Positions 63,132-64,000 of a stretch of 64,000 nucleotides of DNA are shown piece after piece. The notes beneath the pieces are model-generated. The model was not told the origin of the DNA, did not search any database, and was given only the letters and a program-made list of their open reading frames with translations. Source of the DNA: Candidatus Methylobacter oryzae (GTDB taxonomy: Bacteria; Pseudomonadota; Gammaproteobacteria; Methylococcales; Methylomonadaceae); assembly GCF_003994235.2 (NCBI RefSeq), contig NZ_RYFG02000025.1, positions 23,657 through 87,656 of the forward strand, given 5' to 3'. The position numbers and the translations under genes are program-made. Every line of letters begins with the position of its first letter. Position 1 is the stretch's first letter.

Positions 63132-64000
63132 GAGTCAAAACTGCATTTTTTGTTAATTGTTTGGCGCTGATGGTTTCTTACAGCGATATTGCCGGGGCAG
63201 CGGCGGAAAAAGTCGATGATTTCTTTGCGATGTCGCCGGCTGAATTGGCGGCAACGCCGGTTAGCATTGCCACCGGTACGTCAACCTTGGTTTCTCAATC
63301 GGCTGCTGTGACCAGCGTCATTACCGCCGAACAAATCAAAGCCATGGGCGCAACCGAACTGCATGAGGTATTGGAAACGGTGCCGGGTATTCATGCCAGC
63401 ATACAAGGATTGACCGGCGATTATCATTACACCGTCCGAGGCATCCAAAATGCGACCAATTCGGAAGTGCTGTTCTTGTTAAACGGTACGCGAGTGACCA
63501 CAGCGTTTCGCGGCACATTAATGATTGGCTTGGAACTGCCGATCGATGCGATTCAACAAGTAGAGGTGATTCGCGGGCCGGGCTCGGCTTTGTACGGCGC
63601 CGATGCGTTCGCCGGCGTGATCAATATCATCACTAAAAAAGCCAAGGACATTGATGGAACGACAGTCGGCGGCCGGGTAGGGGATCATGACACCCAAAGT
63701 GGATGGGGGCAGCATAGTGCGCACTGGGCGGGCTGGGATGTCGCAGCCAGTCTGCAATATCAGCATAGCGGCGGCGATAGTGGCCGCGAGGTTAAGACCG
63801 ATAGTCAAACGGCGTTGGATAATGTGTTTGGGACTCATGCGTCCCATGCGCCCAGTGTTTTGAATTCGCAATATGAAAATTTCAACGGTCATTTGAATCT
63901 GCAACGGAAACATTGGGATATCGGTTTCTGGGCGTTTAATACCGAGAATAATACTCGTGCAGGTACTGCCGGCGCTTTGGACCCGAAAGGTGTTGCCAAT
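63128..64000 (+). CDS. TonB-dependent outer-membrane receptor (partial)
   Basis: The frame opens at ATG 63128 (overlapping the upstream stop, ATGA) and runs past the right edge, so only the first 291 residues are seen. A signal peptide of about 24 residues ends near AAAEK. The plug domain follows, with VTSVITAEQIKAMGATELHEVLETVPGIH, YTVRGIQN, and the hallmark VEVIRGPGSALYGADAFAGVINIITKKA. Barrel strands rich in aromatic residues then begin. The substrate is unknown. Being last in a YfiR / GGDEF-EAL operon suggests a link between uptake at the outer membrane and c-di-GMP signalling. Confidence 0.93.
   Translation, partial: MRVKTAFFVNCLALMVSYSDIAGAAAEKVDDFFAMSPAELAATPVSIATGTSTLVSQSAAVTSVITAEQIKAMGATELHEVLETVPGIHASIQGLTGDYHYTVRGIQNATNSEVLFLLNGTRVTTAFRGTLMIGLELPIDAIQQVEVIRGPGSALYGADAFAGVINIITKKAKDIDGTTVGGRVGDHDTQSGWGQHSAHWAGWDVAASLQYQHSGGDSGREVKTDSQTALDNVFGTHASHAPSVLNSQYENFNGHLNLQRKHWDIGFWAFNTENNTRAGTAGALDPKGVAN

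Overview
The window is a 64 kb chromosomal segment of a free-living Gammaproteobacterium with roughly 50% GC. Three things point there: the gene families, an E. coli-like tRNA-Leu, and gammaproteobacterial versions of YciO, RluB, RNase R, SlyX, SmrA, Pcm, EF-G2 and Aat. DraT/DraG (control of nitrogenase), HrcA/CIRCE control of the DnaK operon, a full cytochrome c maturation set, a sodium-pumping decarboxylase and many c-di-GMP proteins suggest an aquatic, possibly nitrogen-fixing relative of the Methylococcales. That last placement is inference; no methane-oxidation gene is present.

Layout. 1-589 is a mostly non-coding stretch with a broken small membrane-protein ORF and a -10 box for the next gene. 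590-4396 is a same-strand run: yciO, a site-2 protease, scpA, scpB and rluB, with overlapping frames in scpA-scpB-rluB. 4512-5399 is a diguanylate cyclase on the minus strand, followed by an 0.8 kb gap with REP-like repeats and tRNA-Leu(CAG) with its own promoter. 6567-9547 is rnr-rlmB. 9565-18177 is the cytochrome c maturation cluster ccmABCDEFGHI. It is interrupted twice, by an unassigned diiron ferritin-like protein between ccmB and ccmC and by a DUF4160/DUF2442 pair between ccmE and ccmF. It leads directly into a HemN-type coproporphyrinogen oxidase (heme supply) and slyX.

19825-30546 holds a kinase-like protein, smrA, surE-pcm, a receiver-TPR protein, a stand-alone EF-G2, a CBS protein, an HDOD-GAF protein and aat. 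trxB-aat and ftsK follow. 34404-40382 is the heat-shock operon hrcA-grpE-dnaK-dnaJ-dapB, headed by a sigma-70 promoter and a CIRCE operator. A receiver-adenylate cyclase follows.

41850-48734 is the most unusual part. An SMC-like AAA ATPase and a TOPRIM-like protein are packed into one translationally coupled run with sbcD and sbcC, suggesting an uncharacterised nucleic-acid surveillance or defence module. draT-draG come next, then an MgtE_N-CorA fusion, a TSUP permease, a DUF502 protein, a small lipoprotein and an unassigned coiled-coil protein. The minus-strand oadG-oadA-oadB decarboxylase pump follows. The window ends with msrB-apeB and a YfiR / GGDEF-EAL / TonB-receptor operon cut by the right edge.

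A further observation is a ~60 bp hairpin element found three times just downstream of, or overlapping, stop codons (4455-4516 minus, 20909-20968 plus, 50552-50613 plus). It always has the same orientation as the upstream gene and shows compensatory base changes in the stem. No CRISPR array, complete insertion sequence, rRNA or prophage was seen.
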